Shown here piece after piece: positions 4,836-5,254 of a stretch of DNA of 5,254 nucleotides. The stretch comes from Candidatus Portnoyibacteriota bacterium. Its GTDB lineage: Bacteria; Patescibacteriota; Minisyncoccia; Portnoybacterales; GWB1-42-6. Where the stretch lies: NCBI GenBank assembly GCA_028717445.1, contig JAQUNU010000046.1, forward strand, positions 1 to 5,254, in the 5' to 3' direction. Within the stretch, counting starts at the first letter, position 1. The number at the start of each line of letters is the position of its first letter. The notes below the pieces were generated by a model. It saw only the letters and a list, made by a program, of their open reading frames with translations. It did not search any database and was not told where the DNA came from. The position numbers were made by a program, and so were the translations under genes.

Positions 4836-5254
4836 ATGCTTTCGTTAAATCTTTTGCCACCGCAGGAAAAAGAGACCGTCGCTTTGGTGGCCGCCAAACA
4901 AAAAATTATTTCCTGGAATACTTCTTTCCTTTTTTTGATTTTGATTTTTTTTGGTCTGCTTGCCTCTGTCTGGGTTTGTCTGCGTATCCAGTTGAATTCG
5001 ATTGAGACGATTCTTCAGGAAACGGAATCCGGACAGCAGGGCCAGGCATACGTTTCTTTTAAAAAACAGGTTGAAGAAGCGAACAGAAATCTTGAGGATC
5101 TAAACAAATTGCAGGAAAGCATAAAGAGCTATTCTCCGCCATTTGAGGCGCTAGGGGAGCTTGTGCCTCCAGTTGGCCTTTTTTTCAGTCGGCTTTTTCT
5201 GGATAAAAACATATTGACCATAGAAGGCCGCGCTGACAACCGCGACGTTTTGCT
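4836..5254 (+). CDS. pilN: type IV pilus assembly protein PilN, 3' end beyond the window
   Basis: A bitopic inner-membrane protein of the PilM-PilN-PilO alignment complex. The frame from ATG 4836 runs open for 139 codons to the right edge. The N-terminus MLSLNLLPPQEK is the PilN signature; the N-L-L-P peptide (residues 5-8) is the part known to bind PilM. A single membrane helix lies at about 28-50 (from N28 through FLFLILIFFGLLASVWV), followed by a predicted coiled coil at about 54-98 rich in Q, E, K and N. The beginning of the periplasmic ferredoxin-like domain follows (about 100 onward, with the LTIEGRADNRDVL strand-helix typical of PilN). No Shine-Dalgarno is close to the start. Family length is about 180-220 residues, so roughly a third is missing. 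pilO is expected next but is not seen. Confidence 0.92.
   Translation, partial: MLSLNLLPPQEKETVALVAAKQKIISWNTSFLFLILIFFGLLASVWVCLRIQLNSIETILQETESGQQGQAYVSFKKQVEEANRNLEDLNKLQESIKSYSPPFEALGELVPPVGLFFSRLFLDKNILTIEGRADNRDVL

Noticed and set aside
4793..5005. 70-codon + strand frame rich in F and Y, starting at TTG 4793
   Set aside because: It overlaps the pilN frame that begins at ATG 4836 and carries the clear MLSLNLLPP signature, membrane helix and coiled coil. The F/Y-rich translation is an out-of-frame reading of pilN.
586..5254. Possible type II secretion operon (gspE-gspF) instead of pilus genes
   Set aside because: PilM with a PilN carrying the NLLPP peptide directly downstream is the type IV pilus arrangement. 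GspL would be a PilM-PilN fusion, and here they are two separate genes.
1..5254. CRISPR array, tRNA, rRNA or insertion sequence
   Set aside because: No regularly spaced direct repeats, no cloverleaf or rRNA-like segment and no transposase frame were seen. The only repeats are the short palindromic spacers reported.

Overview
The window is a piece of a type IV pilus assembly operon from a bacterium, most likely a Candidate Phyla Radiation (Patescibacteria/Parcubacteria-like) lineage. That assignment is an inference from recalled family patterns: a lone receiver-domain response regulator next to pilB, a PilB whose C-terminal zinc-binding cysteines are replaced (ending in a CPDGYKGRIGIYE motif), weak or absent Shine-Dalgarno sequences, moderate GC content and short AT-rich palindromic spacers. 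No marker gene is present to prove it. The four complete main-strand genes all end in TAA. None of the five reading frames uses an internal TGA, so there is no sign of a TGA-recoding genetic code.

Layout, all main genes on the + strand: a 5' control region with an imperfect hairpin (60-92) and a possible divergent gene running off the left edge; a stand-alone receiver response regulator (105-497); an 88-bp spacer with a perfect 11-bp inverted repeat (508-539); pilB, the extension ATPase (586-2337); a 70-bp spacer that is almost entirely an inverted-repeat element; pilC, the inner-membrane platform protein (2408-3646); a 53-bp spacer; pilM, the actin-like cytoplasmic protein (3700-4770); a 65-bp spacer holding a second copy of the palindromic element; and the 5' part of pilN (4836-5254), cut by the right edge. 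No stretch above about 105 bp lacks a gene.

How the genes fit together: PilB hydrolyses ATP at the cytoplasmic face and drives pilin extraction and polymerisation through PilC. PilM and PilN, normally with PilO just downstream, form the alignment subcomplex, with PilM gripping the cytoplasmic N-terminal peptide of PilN. The response regulator is the obvious candidate for switching the machine, although its kinase is not in the window. No pilT (retraction ATPase) lies between pilB and pilC.

I did not find a clearly new system. The points most worth a second look are the two related palindromic spacers that start on the stop codons of pilB and pilM, the competing hairpins next to the unusual TTG start of pilC, and the loss of the zinc motif in PilB.
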